This document shows positions 8,954-16,749 of a stretch of 25,553 bases of DNA, one piece after another. The notes beneath the pieces are model-generated. The model was not told the DNA's origin. It did not search any database and worked only from the letters and a program-made list of their open reading frames with translations. The DNA is from Flammeovirgaceae bacterium UBA5008. Lineage in GTDB: Bacteria; Bacteroidota; Bacteroidia; Cytophagales; Cyclobacteriaceae. Position 1 is the first letter of the stretch. The number at the start of each line of letters is the position of its first letter. The position numbers and the translations under genes are program-made. The stretch is from NCBI GenBank assembly GCA_002398365.1, contig DGYK01000021.1:32070-57622 (forward strand), written 5' to 3'.

Positions 8954-9815
8954 ACCTTTTCCTTTTTAATCGACCACTCTTATTATAACGATTAAATGCA
9001 TTTCGCTTCTTAGTAGCAATCAGTCCATTACCTCTTCTATTGACTTGCCAAGGCAAGTAATATTCAAGTTTAACATTGAAAAGCATGTAAGCATCATCAT
9101 TGCTGGGGTTTCCGCGAATACCTCCGGGTTTCGCAGGAAATCCAATCTCCTTACCTCGATCTGAAAGAAAAGGTATTACGGATGGGTAAACAGTACTAAC
9201 ATCGTCCAAATAATCGGTGAACAATTTTCTCCAACCACCTTCAAACGATAAATTCATGGTGGGTGTCATTCTAAGTCGAACACCCAATCCATAAGGAATA
9301 GCGGGTTGTATTAATCCATAAGATACACCTTCAGTTTGTAAAGGTTGTAATGCTATCCATTCACCATTGTATTTGGTTTTGGGATTCATGTAAAGTGCCG
9401 CAATTCCTCCAAATGCATAAACGTTAAATGAAGGTCTTCGATAGAATCGATTTCCATTAGAATACAAATTAACAATTGCAACTGCACTAATCTCCAAATT
9501 GCTTGATGAGAACGATAAATTCCTTTTTACACGGCCTTTCTCATCTGCATCTTTATCATCACCAGAAACAGTAAACCAGTTCAGTTCAGCACGCACGGCA
9601 ATTCTTTTGGAGACATAGTATTGAAGGCCTGCATTTATGGAAGGTTCAGCTGAGATGTAGTTTTTAGGGTTAGATAAATCTCCGAAGTAAGTCGAAGAAC
9701 CAAGTCCCGCTGTAAGAATGATAGATCGTTCTCTTCGTAAAGCGTAGAAACTCTGGGAGCGGACAGAATCGAACGCTGCAAAAAGAAGAATAACAATAAA
9801 ACAGAATCTAACCAT
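8952..9815 (-). CDS. DUF6089-family outer-membrane beta-barrel protein
   Basis: A protein of about 287 residues with an N-terminal signal peptide (MVRFCFIVILLFAAFDSVRSQ) and alternating hydrophobic/aromatic strands typical of a small outer-membrane barrel. Segments such as TAGLGSSTYFGDLS, FNVYAFGGIAALYMNP, LSFEGGWRKLFTDYLDDVSTVY and DAYMLFNVKLEYYL match my recollection of the DUF6089 family, which is widespread in Bacteroidota and has no firm function. The frame opens with a TTG at 9827, but the ATG at 9815 gives a cleaner signal peptide and is preferred. The very basic tail (KSGRLKRKR) is notable. It is encoded 52 bp downstream of sucC on the same strand, so read-through is possible, but no functional link is evident. 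Confidence 0.8.
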   Translation of the reverse strand: MVRFCFIVILLFAAFDSVRSQSFYALRRERSIILTAGLGSSTYFGDLSNPKNYISAEPSINAGLQYYVSKRIAVRAELNWFTVSGDDKDADEKGRVKRNLSFSSSNLEISAVAIVNLYSNGNRFYRRPSFNVYAFGGIAALYMNPKTKYNGEWIALQPLQTEGVSYGLIQPAIPYGLGVRLRMTPTMNLSFEGGWRKLFTDYLDDVSTVYPSVIPFLSDRGKEIGFPAKPGGIRGNPSNDDAYMLFNVKLEYYLPWQVNRRGNGLIATKKRNAFNRYNKSGRLKRKR

Positions 9816-9867
9816 TATCTTATACAACGCAATTTATTCATTTTAAGCCAAATAGGAAACCCTTTTG

Positions 9868-11079
9868 CTAAGCTAATACCTCTTTTATTTTCTGTGCCGC
9901 CTCTTTCAGCAAAATGGCTGAAAACACCTTTAAGCCCGATTCTTGAATGATTTTGGCGCCTTCTTCAGCATTGGTGCCCTGAAGACGAACAATAATAGGT
10001 ACCGGAATGTTGCCGACTTTCTTGTAAGCCTCAACGACTCCAGATGCTACACGGTCGCAACGCACAATACCTCCGAAAATGTTAATCAAAATGGCCTTTA
10101 CATTAGGATCTTTCAGGATAATGCGGAAACCAGCTTCAACCGTTTCTGCATTTGCGCCACCACCCACATCCAAGAAGTTGGCAGGTTCGCCTCCGGAAAT
10201 CTTGATGATATCCATGGTGGCCATCGCCAAACCGGCACCATTTACCATGCAACCCACATTTCCGTCTAGTTTCACATAGTTTAGACCCGATTTACCGGCT
10301 TCTACTTCCAATGGATCTTCTTCAGTTATGTCTCTGAGTTCTTCGAGGTCTTTGTGTCTAAATAGTGCGTTATCATCCAAGTTCACTTTACCGTCAACAG
10401 CCAAAATTTTGCTGTCAGATGTCTTTAAAACCGGGTTGATTTCAAACATAGACGCATCCAAGCCAACATATGCATTATAAAGTGAGTTTACGAACTTCAC
10501 CATTTCTTTGAATGCATTTCCTTCTAAACCAAGGGAGAAGGCAATCTTACGAGCTTGAAATGGTTGCAATCCAATGGAAGGGTCGATCCATTCTTTTACA
10601 ATTTTCTCGGGATGGGTGGCAGCTACTTCTTCGATATTCATGCCTCCTTCGGTAGAAGCCATGATTACCGGTTTGCTGGTAGAGCGATCTAACAAGATGC
10701 TCATATAGTATTCTTTGGGCTCTGACGCTCCCGGATAATATACATCTTCGGCAATCAAAACTTTATTTACCTTCTTTCCTGACGGTCCTGTTTGGATGGT
10801 AACAAGCGTTCCACCAAGAATAGCTTTTGATTTCTCAAATACTTCATCAACGCTTTTTGCTAAGACAACTCCCTTAGAGCCAGTCTCCTTCACGGTACCT
10901 TTGCCACGGCCACCCGCATGGATTTGGGATTTGACTACAAACCACTTGGAACCGGTTTCAGTCTGTATTTCTTTAGCAGCAGCTACGGCTTTGTCTGGGG
11001 TATCAGCAACGATGCCTCGTTGTACGGCAACTCCAAACTTTTTTAAGATATCTTTGGCTTGGTATTCGTGAATATTCAT
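9868..11079 (-). CDS. sucC: Succinyl-CoA synthetase, beta subunit (ADP-forming type)
   Basis: TCA-cycle enzyme subunit that, with the alpha subunit SucD, interconverts succinyl-CoA and succinate with nucleotide phosphorylation in the cytoplasm. The 403-residue product starts at MNIHEYQAKDILKKFGV, the canonical SucC N-terminus. The frame extends 7 codons further to 11100, but that extension is not family-like. Visible features are the ATP-grasp nucleotide-binding loop (HAGGRGKGTVKETGSKG, about 54-70), the MVNGAGLAMATMD segment, the GGGAN loop and the INIFGGIVRCD motif of the CoA-ligase domain. The length is slightly above the common 387-400. No sucD lies in the window, consistent with sucC and sucD often being separated in Bacteroidota. 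The region before the start contains TTG, 20 bp, then TAGCTTGC, a poor promoter-like match. Confidence 0.97.
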   Translation of the reverse strand: MNIHEYQAKDILKKFGVAVQRGIVADTPDKAVAAAKEIQTETGSKWFVVKSQIHAGGRGKGTVKETGSKGVVLAKSVDEVFEKSKAILGGTLVTIQTGPSGKKVNKVLIAEDVYYPGASEPKEYYMSILLDRSTSKPVIMASTEGGMNIEEVAATHPEKIVKEWIDPSIGLQPFQARKIAFSLGLEGNAFKEMVKFVNSLYNAYVGLDASMFEINPVLKTSDSKILAVDGKVNLDDNALFRHKDLEELRDITEEDPLEVEAGKSGLNYVKLDGNVGCMVNGAGLAMATMDIIKISGGEPANFLDVGGGANAETVEAGFRIILKDPNVKAILINIFGGIVRCDRVASGVVEAYKKVGNIPVPIIVRLQGTNAEEGAKIIQESGLKVFSAILLKEAAQKIKEVLA

Positions 11080-11142
11080 GCTTATGGATTTTGGAAGCAA
11101 GCTACTTTTTTTAAACCTTTAATTCAAGAATAAATACAACTC

Positions 11143-11796
11143 ATGTTAAAAGGAATTGGCTTGCAAAAATCCTACGGATCGCTTCGCGTTCTAAAAGGAG
11201 TGGATATTGAAATCAGCAAAGGTGAGGTTGTATCGATTGTGGGCGCATCGGGTGCCGGAAAGAGTACCTTGCTTCACATTTTAGGAACGCTCGATACGCC
11301 TGATTCTGGTACTTTGGAAATCAATGGTAAGAATGTATTTGATCAGTCCCCACAGGCATTGGCCGCATTTAGAAATAAGCACATTGGCTTCGTTTTTCAA
11401 TTTCATAATCTACTACCTGAATTTTCGGCACTTGAGAACGTGATGATACCTGGTTTTATAGCAAAAACAGAGGAGCAGCAGTTGAAAACGAGAGCGTTGG
11501 AGTTGTTGGAAGTATTAGGAATAGCGGATAGAGCGAAACACAAACCTTCTGAACTTTCAGGGGGAGAGCAGCAACGTGTGGCAGTGGCCAGATCTTTAAT
11601 TAATTCACCATTACTCGTATTTGCTGATGAGCCATCCGGCAATCTGGATTCTGCTAATGCCGCTGAACTACATCAGCTTTTCTTTCGCTTGCGCGATCAA
11701 TTCAGTCAAACATTCGTGATTGTTACGCACAATCAGGAATTTGCCGCCACCACTGATCGTAAATTAGAGATCAAAGACGGCACGATGGCCTTTTAG
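11143..11796 (+). CDS. LolD/MacB-type ABC transporter ATP-binding protein
   Basis: Cytoplasmic ATPase of the LolD/FtsE/MacB group, which powers lipoprotein release or efflux together with an FtsX-like permease. All motifs are intact over 217 residues: Walker A GASGAGKST (34-42), Q-loop FVFQFHNLLP (Gln86), signature LSGGEQQRVAVARS (138-151), Walker B LLVFADEP (157-164), D-loop SGNLDS and H-loop His196 (VTHNQEF). The ATG at 11143 gives the usual N-terminus (MLKGIGLQKSYGSLRVLKGV). It is transcribed divergently from sucC, with 63 bp between the starts. No permease gene is adjacent, so in this window it is an orphan ATPase. Its last 4 bp overlap a small lipoprotein gene on the opposite strand. The precise transport substrate is uncertain, so lolD is not asserted. 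Confidence 0.9.
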   Translation: MLKGIGLQKSYGSLRVLKGVDIEISKGEVVSIVGASGAGKSTLLHILGTLDTPDSGTLEINGKNVFDQSPQALAAFRNKHIGFVFQFHNLLPEFSALENVMIPGFIAKTEEQQLKTRALELLEVLGIADRAKHKPSELSGGEQQRVAVARSLINSPLLVFADEPSGNLDSANAAELHQLFFRLRDQFSQTFVIVTHNQEFAATTDRKLEIKDGTMAF

Positions 11797-11942
11797 ATTC
11801 TACGCTTAGTGTACTTAGATTGTGATTTCAAACCGTGCTTGGTATGATTATTAGTTTGGCCATAGGAATGGCACTGATAAGTTTCGAATGAACAAGATGT
11901 TAAGATAGCGACCAGTACTACAAACAAGACTAATTTCTTCAT
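11793..11942 (-). CDS. Tiny predicted lipoprotein (49 aa)
   Basis: A 49-codon ORF, ATG at 11942 and TAA at 11793-11795. It begins MKKLVLFVVLVAILTSC, a textbook lipoprotein signal with lipobox LTSC and lipidated Cys17. The mature part is only about 33 residues, polar and basic: SFETYQCHSYGQTNN, then HTKHGLKSQSKYTKRRI. A TACCTTTG -7 promoter box lies 21 bp upstream, giving a leader of about 15 nt. The start, signal peptide and promoter together make a real gene likely despite its size. Its 3' end overlaps the last 4 bp of the ABC ATPase gene in convergent orientation. The function is unknown; outer-membrane anchoring is inferred from the lipobox. The second Cys (residue 24), His and Tyr residues could bind a metal, but this is speculation. 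Confidence 0.7.
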   Translation of the reverse strand: MKKLVLFVVLVAILTSCSFETYQCHSYGQTNNHTKHGLKSQSKYTKRRI

Positions 11943-11963
11943 GACTTTTACATTTTGATGATA

Positions 11964-11971
11964 CAAAGGTA
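11964..11971 (-). promoter_or_regulatory. Bacteroidota -7 promoter box (TACCTTTG)
   Basis: On the - strand this reads TACCTTTG, a full match to TAnnTTTG. It sits 21 bp before the ATG of the 49-aa lipoprotein gene, with a predicted start of transcription near 11958. It is in the gap after mtaB, so the small gene probably has its own promoter. Confidence 0.55.
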
Positions 11972-12140
11972 AAGTCAGTCATTCGACAGATTTTTTCGTT
12001 GTTTTAGCGAAAGGAATTCGCGTAAGTCAACTAGAAAAATCAACTTAAAATGGGCGATTATTAGCTTTTTCAATAGAAGAGGATCCAAACCTTACACAAA
12101 TCCTTACATGAAAAGGCAACTTAAAGATTTACTTTAAGTA

Positions 12141-13460
12141 TCAATGATGCAAAAGTTCAGTTTCGGTTTCCTCAATCAGCGCCAAGCCTCTTTCATTAAT
12201 GGAAGTGATCCGAATTTTTTTCAATTCGTTGATCAGAATTGGATCGTACTGCGCTGCTACCCGAATATAGTTTTCTGTAAAGCCGTGCATGTTCCCGTCT
12301 TCAATATCATTTTCAAATAAAACTGAAAACTCTTGACCAACATGTTGCTCATAAAAGGCTCTGCGCTTCTTATCTGAAAGAATGTGAAGCATTTTAGATC
12401 GCTCAGCACGCTCTTTCGAATGAACCGGATTCGGCATTTCCGCAGCCAGTGTGTTCTCTCTTTCTGAATAGGTAAATACGTGCAAATAAGAGATGTCTAG
12501 GTTATTTAGAAACTGATACGTTTCTAGAAAATCTTCTTTTGTTTCTCCGGGAAAACCAACGATTACATCAACACCAATACACGCATGTGGCATAACAGCT
12601 TTAACTTTCTCTACGCGGCTTACGTATAGTTCGCGCTGATAGCGTCTGCGCATCAGTTTCAGGATTTTGTTTGATCCTGATTGTAGTGGGACATGAAAAT
12701 GAGGAACAAATCGTCTTGATTGCCCCACAAATTCGATGATCTCGTCAGTCAGAAGGTTTGGCTCGATGGAGGAGATGCGAAAACGATCAATCCCATCTAT
12801 TTGATCGAGTTCTTTTATCAGATCGATGAAACGATTAACCCTTACGCCATCTTGCAACCCGTAATCTCCGGTATTCACACCCGTCAGTACTATTTCTTTC
12901 ACTTCGGTGGCGGCAATTTCGCGAGCCGTTTTCAAGATATTTTCGATACTATCACTGCGACTGGCACCTCGTGCTAGTGGAATCGTGCAGAAGGAGCACG
13001 AGTAATCACAGCCGTCTTGCACTTTCAAGAACGTGCGCGTGCGATCGTGAATAGAGTAGGAGGTATTGAAGTTTTTAACGGCACCAATTTCAGAAGCATA
13101 AACCACCGGTGAGTCAGGACGAACGAATCCGTCAAGCAGTTCTACTAATCTGAATTTTTCGGCAGCACCCAGCACCGCATCCACCCCGGGTATTTCAGAA
13201 ATTTCCTTGGGCTTTAGTTGCGCGTAGCATCCGATAATCGCTACGTAGGCATTGGGAGAAATCGTTCGTGCTTCGCGCACTACTTTGTGGCACTTTTTGT
13301 CGGCATTTTCTGTAACCGAGCATGTATTGATAATGAAAATGTCGGGTTGATCAGTAAAGTCCACCTTTTGATAGCCTTTCTCTTCAAACTTCCGTGAAAT
13401 GGTGGAAGTTTCTGAGTAATTGAGTTTGCACCCAAGCGTATAAAAGGCTACTTTCTTCAT
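12141..13460 (-). CDS. mtaB: tRNA t6A37 methylthiotransferase MtaB (radical SAM)
   Basis: Converts t6A to ms2t6A at position 37 of ANN-decoding tRNAs, using two iron-sulfur clusters and SAM. Over 439 residues the N-terminal UPF0004 domain carries the auxiliary-cluster cysteines Cys11 (TLGCKLNYSE), Cys47 (INTCSVTENAD) and Cys78 (IIGCYAQ). The radical SAM motif is CDYSCSFC (Cys151, Cys155, Cys158). The GVDVIVGFPGET segment and a C-terminal TRAM-like region are also visible. The N-terminus (MKKVAFYTLGCKLN) is characteristic of MtaB rather than MiaB or RimO. A TACCTTTG box only 8 bp before the ATG suggests a nearly leaderless transcript. The DinB-like gene ends 45 bp upstream on the same strand. 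Confidence 0.93.
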   Translation of the reverse strand: MKKVAFYTLGCKLNYSETSTISRKFEEKGYQKVDFTDQPDIFIINTCSVTENADKKCHKVVREARTISPNAYVAIIGCYAQLKPKEISEIPGVDAVLGAAEKFRLVELLDGFVRPDSPVVYASEIGAVKNFNTSYSIHDRTRTFLKVQDGCDYSCSFCTIPLARGASRSDSIENILKTAREIAATEVKEIVLTGVNTGDYGLQDGVRVNRFIDLIKELDQIDGIDRFRISSIEPNLLTDEIIEFVGQSRRFVPHFHVPLQSGSNKILKLMRRRYQRELYVSRVEKVKAVMPHACIGVDVIVGFPGETKEDFLETYQFLNNLDISYLHVFTYSERENTLAAEMPNPVHSKERAERSKMLHILSDKKRRAFYEQHVGQEFSVLFENDIEDGNMHGFTENYIRVAAQYDPILINELKKIRITSINERGLALIEETETELLHH

Positions 13461-13468
13461 GCGGGCTA

Positions 13469-13476
13469 CAAAGGTA
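13469..13476 (-). promoter_or_regulatory. Bacteroidota -7 promoter box (TACCTTTG) abutting mtaB
   Basis: On the - strand this reads TACCTTTG, a full TAnnTTTG match, within the 45-bp gap between the DinB-like gene and mtaB. Only 8 bp separate it from the mtaB ATG. Transcription would begin about 2-5 nt before the start codon, giving an almost leaderless message. A chance match cannot be excluded. Confidence 0.45.
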
Positions 13477-13505
13477 AGTAGAATCCCGACTTCACGAAAG
13501 TGCGA

Positions 13506-13961
13506 TTAGTGCATTGGAAGTAATCTGCGGTGGTAATTGATTTGTCCTAAATGGTAGCCAAGATGAGCGCTGAGATGAATCAGGAAATAACCGGTTGTCA
13601 TTGGATCCTTGAATACCTCTACCGGATAAATCGTTTCTAATACATTCGGATTCAGGTTTTCGAGTGCCAATGCGACAGCCTTTCTGGTTGTTGCAATTTC
13701 GTTGAGTAGTTCTTCTTTGGATAAACCTTTCGTGCTGAACTCGGCATCACGGTTGCGAACATAGCCACTGTTACCGAGCACGGCTCCGATGTAGTATTGT
13801 AAATTTCCACACAAGTGAAGACAAAGATTACCAGCCGGATTTTTGATGTCACCGGCTACTTTCCATAATTCTGCATCGGAAGGATAAGATGAAATCTCTT
13901 TTTCAAGTACAGCCAAATCCCGATCGAGTAGTTTTTGAACAGTTTTTATAAGTAAGCTCAT
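13506..13961 (-). CDS. DinB-superfamily (DUF1572-like) protein
   Basis: A 151-residue four-helix-bundle protein of the DinB/YfiT metal-binding superfamily. The expected metal-binding His triad is visible: His49 (NLCLHLCGNLQYYIG), then His133 and His137 (HLSAHLGYHLGQINYHRR), the HxxxH of the third ligand pair. The N-terminus (MSLLIKTVQKLLDRDLAVLEKEI) is family-like and helical. Members are often thiol-dependent transferases or have no assigned function, so no reaction is claimed. Its start overlaps the end of the phosphohexomutase gene by 4 bp (ATGA, 13958-13961), a strong sign of translational coupling within an operon. It is followed by mtaB after a 45-bp gap. Confidence 0.82.
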   Translation of the reverse strand: MSLLIKTVQKLLDRDLAVLEKEISSYPSDAELWKVAGDIKNPAGNLCLHLCGNLQYYIGAVLGNSGYVRNRDAEFSTKGLSKEELLNEIATTRKAVALALENLNPNVLETIYPVEVFKDPMTTGYFLIHLSAHLGYHLGQINYHRRLLPMH

Positions 13962-15682
13962 GATTGCAAAATGTCTTTTTCGATGTCTTTGATTTTCTGA
14001 TCTAGAATGAGCGCAACGCGATCGTAGTCGGCAGCACTTGGTAAGATAGCGCTTACGCTGATATAAAATTTGATTTTAGGTTCCGTACCACTGGGGCGAA
14101 CAGAAATTTTATTTCCCGATTCGGTATAGAACTGAAGAACATCTGAAGAAGGCTGATGGATCACTGTTTTTTCTCCTGTGATTAAGTTGGTTTCTTCGCT
14201 CGTTTTATAATCGAGTTTACGAACCACTTTTTCACCTGCAATAATTTTTGGTGGAGATTCGCGGAAGGTTTTCATCATCTCTTTGATTTGTTGTTCACCT
14301 TCAGCGCCTTTTCGCACAAGGTTGATCAATCCTTCTTTATAAAAACCAAATTCCACATACATTTGCAACAGCCATTGATAGAGAGTTTGCCCTTCGTCTT
14401 TTGCGGAAGCGGCCATAGCGGCAAAGAATGCGCATGCAGAGACCGCATCTTTATCGCGAACGAAATCGCCAACCATATAGCCATAACTTTCTTCACCGGC
14501 TGCAATGAATTCTTTCTTGCCTTCCCAGGTTCGCATCAACTCAGCAATGTATTTGAAACCGGTGAGCGTATTGTAACATTCGATGCCCAATTTCTTCGCC
14601 ATTGTGTCAACCAACTCCGTTGTAACAATGGTTTTGGCAATGTATCCGGACTTGTCTTTTCTGTTTTTTAGAATGAACCACATCATCAGACTGAATGCCT
14701 GGTTGCCATTCAATAGAAAGAATTCGCCTGTGGAATTCTTAATTCCAATGCCAACGCGATCGGTATCCGGATCAGTGGCCATCACTAACTCGGCTTGAAT
14801 CGCTTTTGCTTTTTGGAGCGCCATCTCCATGGCGGATTTTTCTTCCGGGTTAGGGGATTGCACTGTAGGGAAGTTTCCATCTGGAACGCGTTGTTCTTCT
14901 ACCACCTGCACATTTGCAAAACCCAAAAGCTTGAGGCATTCGGGAACCATGGTAATGCCGGCACCGTGAATGCTGGAGTACACCAGTGGAATATCTTTTT
15001 GTCGTTGGATGCTCTCTTGCTTGGGAATCAGCTTTAGAACCTGAGCGTAATATGCATTCTCTACTTCATTACTAATTGCAATGATCTTAGATGGATTCGC
15101 ATTGAATTTGATTTGCGCATAATCGGTGATGGCGTTTACTTCTTTAATCACATTTTTATCATGTGGAGGAACGAGTTGTGCGCCATCGGTCCAATAGGCT
15201 TTGTAACCATTGTACTCGCGTGGGTTGTGACTTGCCGTTATAACCACACCCGAATGACATTTCAAATAACGAATGGCGAATGATAGGAGCGGAGTTGGGC
15301 GCAATTCCGGAAAAAGGTAGACGATAATATTGTTGGCAGAGAAAACATTCGCGACAGTTTGCGCAAGTTGCATGCTATTGTTACGGCTGTCGTATGCAAT
15401 CGCGACTTTTACTTCGGTGGAAGGAAATGATTGGTTGAGATAGTTGGCAAGTCCTTGGGTAGCGGCTCCGATTGTATATTGATTGATGCAGTTGGCACCA
15501 ACGCCAATGATGCCGCGCAAACCGCCTGTGCCAAACTCCAGTTCTTTATAAAAACTATCGATGAGGTTTTTAGGATTGCTATCCGTTAATAATTTTTTAA
15601 CTTCTTCTTTAGTGGAGGAATCGATGGTGCTGCTCTGCAGCCACTTCTCTGCTTTGCTTTTTGAAATGCTCAATAAATCCAT
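13958..15682 (-). CDS. Phosphoglucomutase/phosphomannomutase (alpha-D-phosphohexomutase)
   Basis: Interconverts hexose 6-phosphate and hexose 1-phosphate, linking central metabolism to nucleotide-sugar and glycan synthesis. The 574-residue length matches the longer PGM2-like bacterial form. All four domain signatures are present. The phosphoserine loop is TASHNP (Ser151), preceded by GTGGLRG at 51-57. The Mg site is DPDTDR (Asp304, Asp306, Asp308). The sugar-binding loop is GEESYGY (396-402), and the phosphate-binding loop is RPSGTEPK (529-536). The gene starts 14 bp after the cupin stop and overlaps the DinB-like gene by 4 bp, so it belongs to a polycistronic unit. Glucose versus mannose specificity cannot be told from the motifs. 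Confidence 0.95.
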   Translation of the reverse strand: MDLLSISKSKAEKWLQSSTIDSSTKEEVKKLLTDSNPKNLIDSFYKELEFGTGGLRGIIGVGANCINQYTIGAATQGLANYLNQSFPSTEVKVAIAYDSRNNSMQLAQTVANVFSANNIIVYLFPELRPTPLLSFAIRYLKCHSGVVITASHNPREYNGYKAYWTDGAQLVPPHDKNVIKEVNAITDYAQIKFNANPSKIIAISNEVENAYYAQVLKLIPKQESIQRQKDIPLVYSSIHGAGITMVPECLKLLGFANVQVVEEQRVPDGNFPTVQSPNPEEKSAMEMALQKAKAIQAELVMATDPDTDRVGIGIKNSTGEFFLLNGNQAFSLMMWFILKNRKDKSGYIAKTIVTTELVDTMAKKLGIECYNTLTGFKYIAELMRTWEGKKEFIAAGEESYGYMVGDFVRDKDAVSACAFFAAMAASAKDEGQTLYQWLLQMYVEFGFYKEGLINLVRKGAEGEQQIKEMMKTFRESPPKIIAGEKVVRKLDYKTSEETNLITGEKTVIHQPSSDVLQFYTESGNKISVRPSGTEPKIKFYISVSAILPSAADYDRVALILDQKIKDIEKDILQS

Positions 15683-15696
15683 GAATTGTTTTTTCT

Positions 15697-16014
15697 TTAT
15701 TTATAATCTTCTCGTACCGGATAGAATACATCCAGTATTTTACAATCGGTGATCGCGCGGCCGGAGTGTTTGGCATGTGATGGAATCGGTAATACGTTTC
15801 CAGGTTTGAGGTGATTGGGGGTGCCTTCTAATGTAATCTCAAATTCGCCTTCTAACATATTCACCACTTGTTCGTGCATGTGCGAGTGCTCCGGCAAATT
15901 ACTTCCCTTTTTGATTTCCCAATACGCGAATGTCATATTACCGGTGTGAACAAACTTGCCGGAGAAGCCTGGAAATAATTCCCGAGCAGGAATGTTGGTA
16001 AGATCGTGCTTCAT
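15697..16014 (-). CDS. Small single-domain cupin protein
   Basis: A 105-residue cupin. The start is the ATG at 16014 (MKHDLTNIPARELFPGF); the frame continues upstream to 16095, but that part lies inside the toxin gene and is not cupin-like. The first cupin motif is GSNLPEHSHMHEQVVNMLEGEFE, with His43, His45 and Gln49 as probable metal ligands. The second motif is PGNVLPIPSHAKHSGRA, with His80 or His83. The fold and size resemble KdgF-like or other sugar-related cupins, but no substrate is assigned. The ATG overlaps the stop of the PIN-domain gene by 4 bp (ATGA, 16011-16014). The next gene is a phosphohexomutase, so a sugar-related role is possible. Confidence 0.85.
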   Translation of the reverse strand: MKHDLTNIPARELFPGFSGKFVHTGNMTFAYWEIKKGSNLPEHSHMHEQVVNMLEGEFEITLEGTPNHLKPGNVLPIPSHAKHSGRAITDCKILDVFYPVREDYK

Positions 16015-16421
16015 AGTAAAAATGGGTTGACTATTTTTAGTTGATTTTCGATCACACGTCCATCTTGCATATCTTCGGTATAGAGGATGCTGCATCCGCT
16101 TTCAAGAGCTGAGGCTACGATAAGGCTATCCCAAAAACTAAACTGGTATTTAGAAATTAAATCGAAGGAAACTGAAAAGAACGATTTTTCTAGCGTAACT
16201 ACATTAAATCTAGACAGTAGAAACTCACCATGATTAAAAGCTTTTTCCTTACTAAGTTTTAATTTCCTTAAACAAACATTGATATTCTCTGCAACAACTT
16301 GTGTACTGATAAAGAAATCTGGGTTAAGCAATATTTTGGCTTTTTCCTTTTTTGAAACATCAGCACTAATAAGATAAATCAAAATGTTGCTGTCTAGAAA
16401 TACTTTGTCTTTCATATTCAT
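16011..16421 (-). CDS. PIN-domain ribonuclease, putative type II toxin (VapC-like)
   Basis: A 136-residue PIN domain with the expected acidic residues: Asp10 in FLDSNILIY, Glu45 in STQVVAENINV, Asp98 in SFWDSLIVASAL, and an acidic cluster at 116-120 (TEDMQD). This matches VapC-like Mg-dependent RNases that cleave tRNA or other RNAs. The N-terminus MNMKDKVFLDSN allows the ATG at 16421 or at 16415. A small putative antitoxin gene lies upstream on the same strand, but 79 bp away rather than overlapping as is usual. At its 3' end the gene shares ATGA with the cupin gene. The region is visibly more AT-rich than HPPD and the mutase. Toxicity and RNA target are inference. Confidence 0.8.
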   Translation of the reverse strand: MNMKDKVFLDSNILIYLISADVSKKEKAKILLNPDFFISTQVVAENINVCLRKLKLSKEKAFNHGEFLLSRFNVVTLEKSFFSVSFDLISKYQFSFWDSLIVASALESGCSILYTEDMQDGRVIENQLKIVNPFLL

Positions 16422-16500
16422 GTACTTACCACTTTTAACCTAAGCTCACAAGAGCAAAAAAAACAATTGCAGAGTTGGTAGTATAAACGTAAGGGTCGAA

Positions 16501-16740
16501 TCATGGTCGATCATATAGTTCGTCACGGTTAAACTTAAAATTGCTCAGATCCACATTGTACTTTGAGTAGAATTCGCTTAACTCCCTTCTCCACTCTTCA
16601 ATATCTATTTTATTTGATTGTTCCGTGCTTTCGGAAGGCCAGATGATCATATCCACTTCCTTTGCATTGAACCCTTCAGGCAATTCAACTTCGATTTTGT
16701 GATTGCTTGTTTTAACTCGATATCGCTTTATAGCTTCCAT
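16501..16740 (-). CDS. Putative antitoxin partner of the PIN-domain toxin
   Basis: A 79-residue protein immediately upstream of the PIN-domain gene. Residues about 15-35 (HKIEVELPEGFNAKEVDMII) resemble the short beta-rich segment (LP-x-gf-x-gkeVdvii) of small antitoxins paired with PIN toxins in Bacteroidota. The C-terminal half (IDIEEWRRELSEFYSKYNVDLSNFKFNRDELYDRP) is acidic/aromatic and looks like an unstructured toxin-binding tail. The ATG at 16740 lies 9 bp after the HPPD stop, so it may be co-transcribed with HPPD or have a promoter inside the HPPD 3' end. The toxin follows after 79 bp. The assignment depends mainly on context, and DNA binding has not been shown. Confidence 0.65.
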   Translation of the reverse strand: MEAIKRYRVKTSNHKIEVELPEGFNAKEVDMIIWPSESTEQSNKIDIEEWRRELSEFYSKYNVDLSNFKFNRDELYDRP

Positions 16741-16749
16741 ACCTTAAAA

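Noticed and set aside
11041..11100. Longer sucC start at 11100
   Set aside because: The seven extra residues (MLPKSIS) are not seen in the family; MNIHEYQAKD at 11079 is the canonical start.
14288..14671. 127-codon open frame on the + strand opposite the phosphohexomutase gene
   Set aside because: It lies fully inside a gene with all catalytic motifs on the other strand; the translated product is Phe/His/Ser-rich with no family resemblance.
16443..16466. GCTC-ACAA-GAGC stem followed by A8 between antitoxin and toxin genes, considered as a terminator
   Set aside because: The stem is only 4 bp. The A-run is downstream of it on the + strand; on the transcribed - strand the T-run precedes the stem, so it does not fit an intrinsic terminator.
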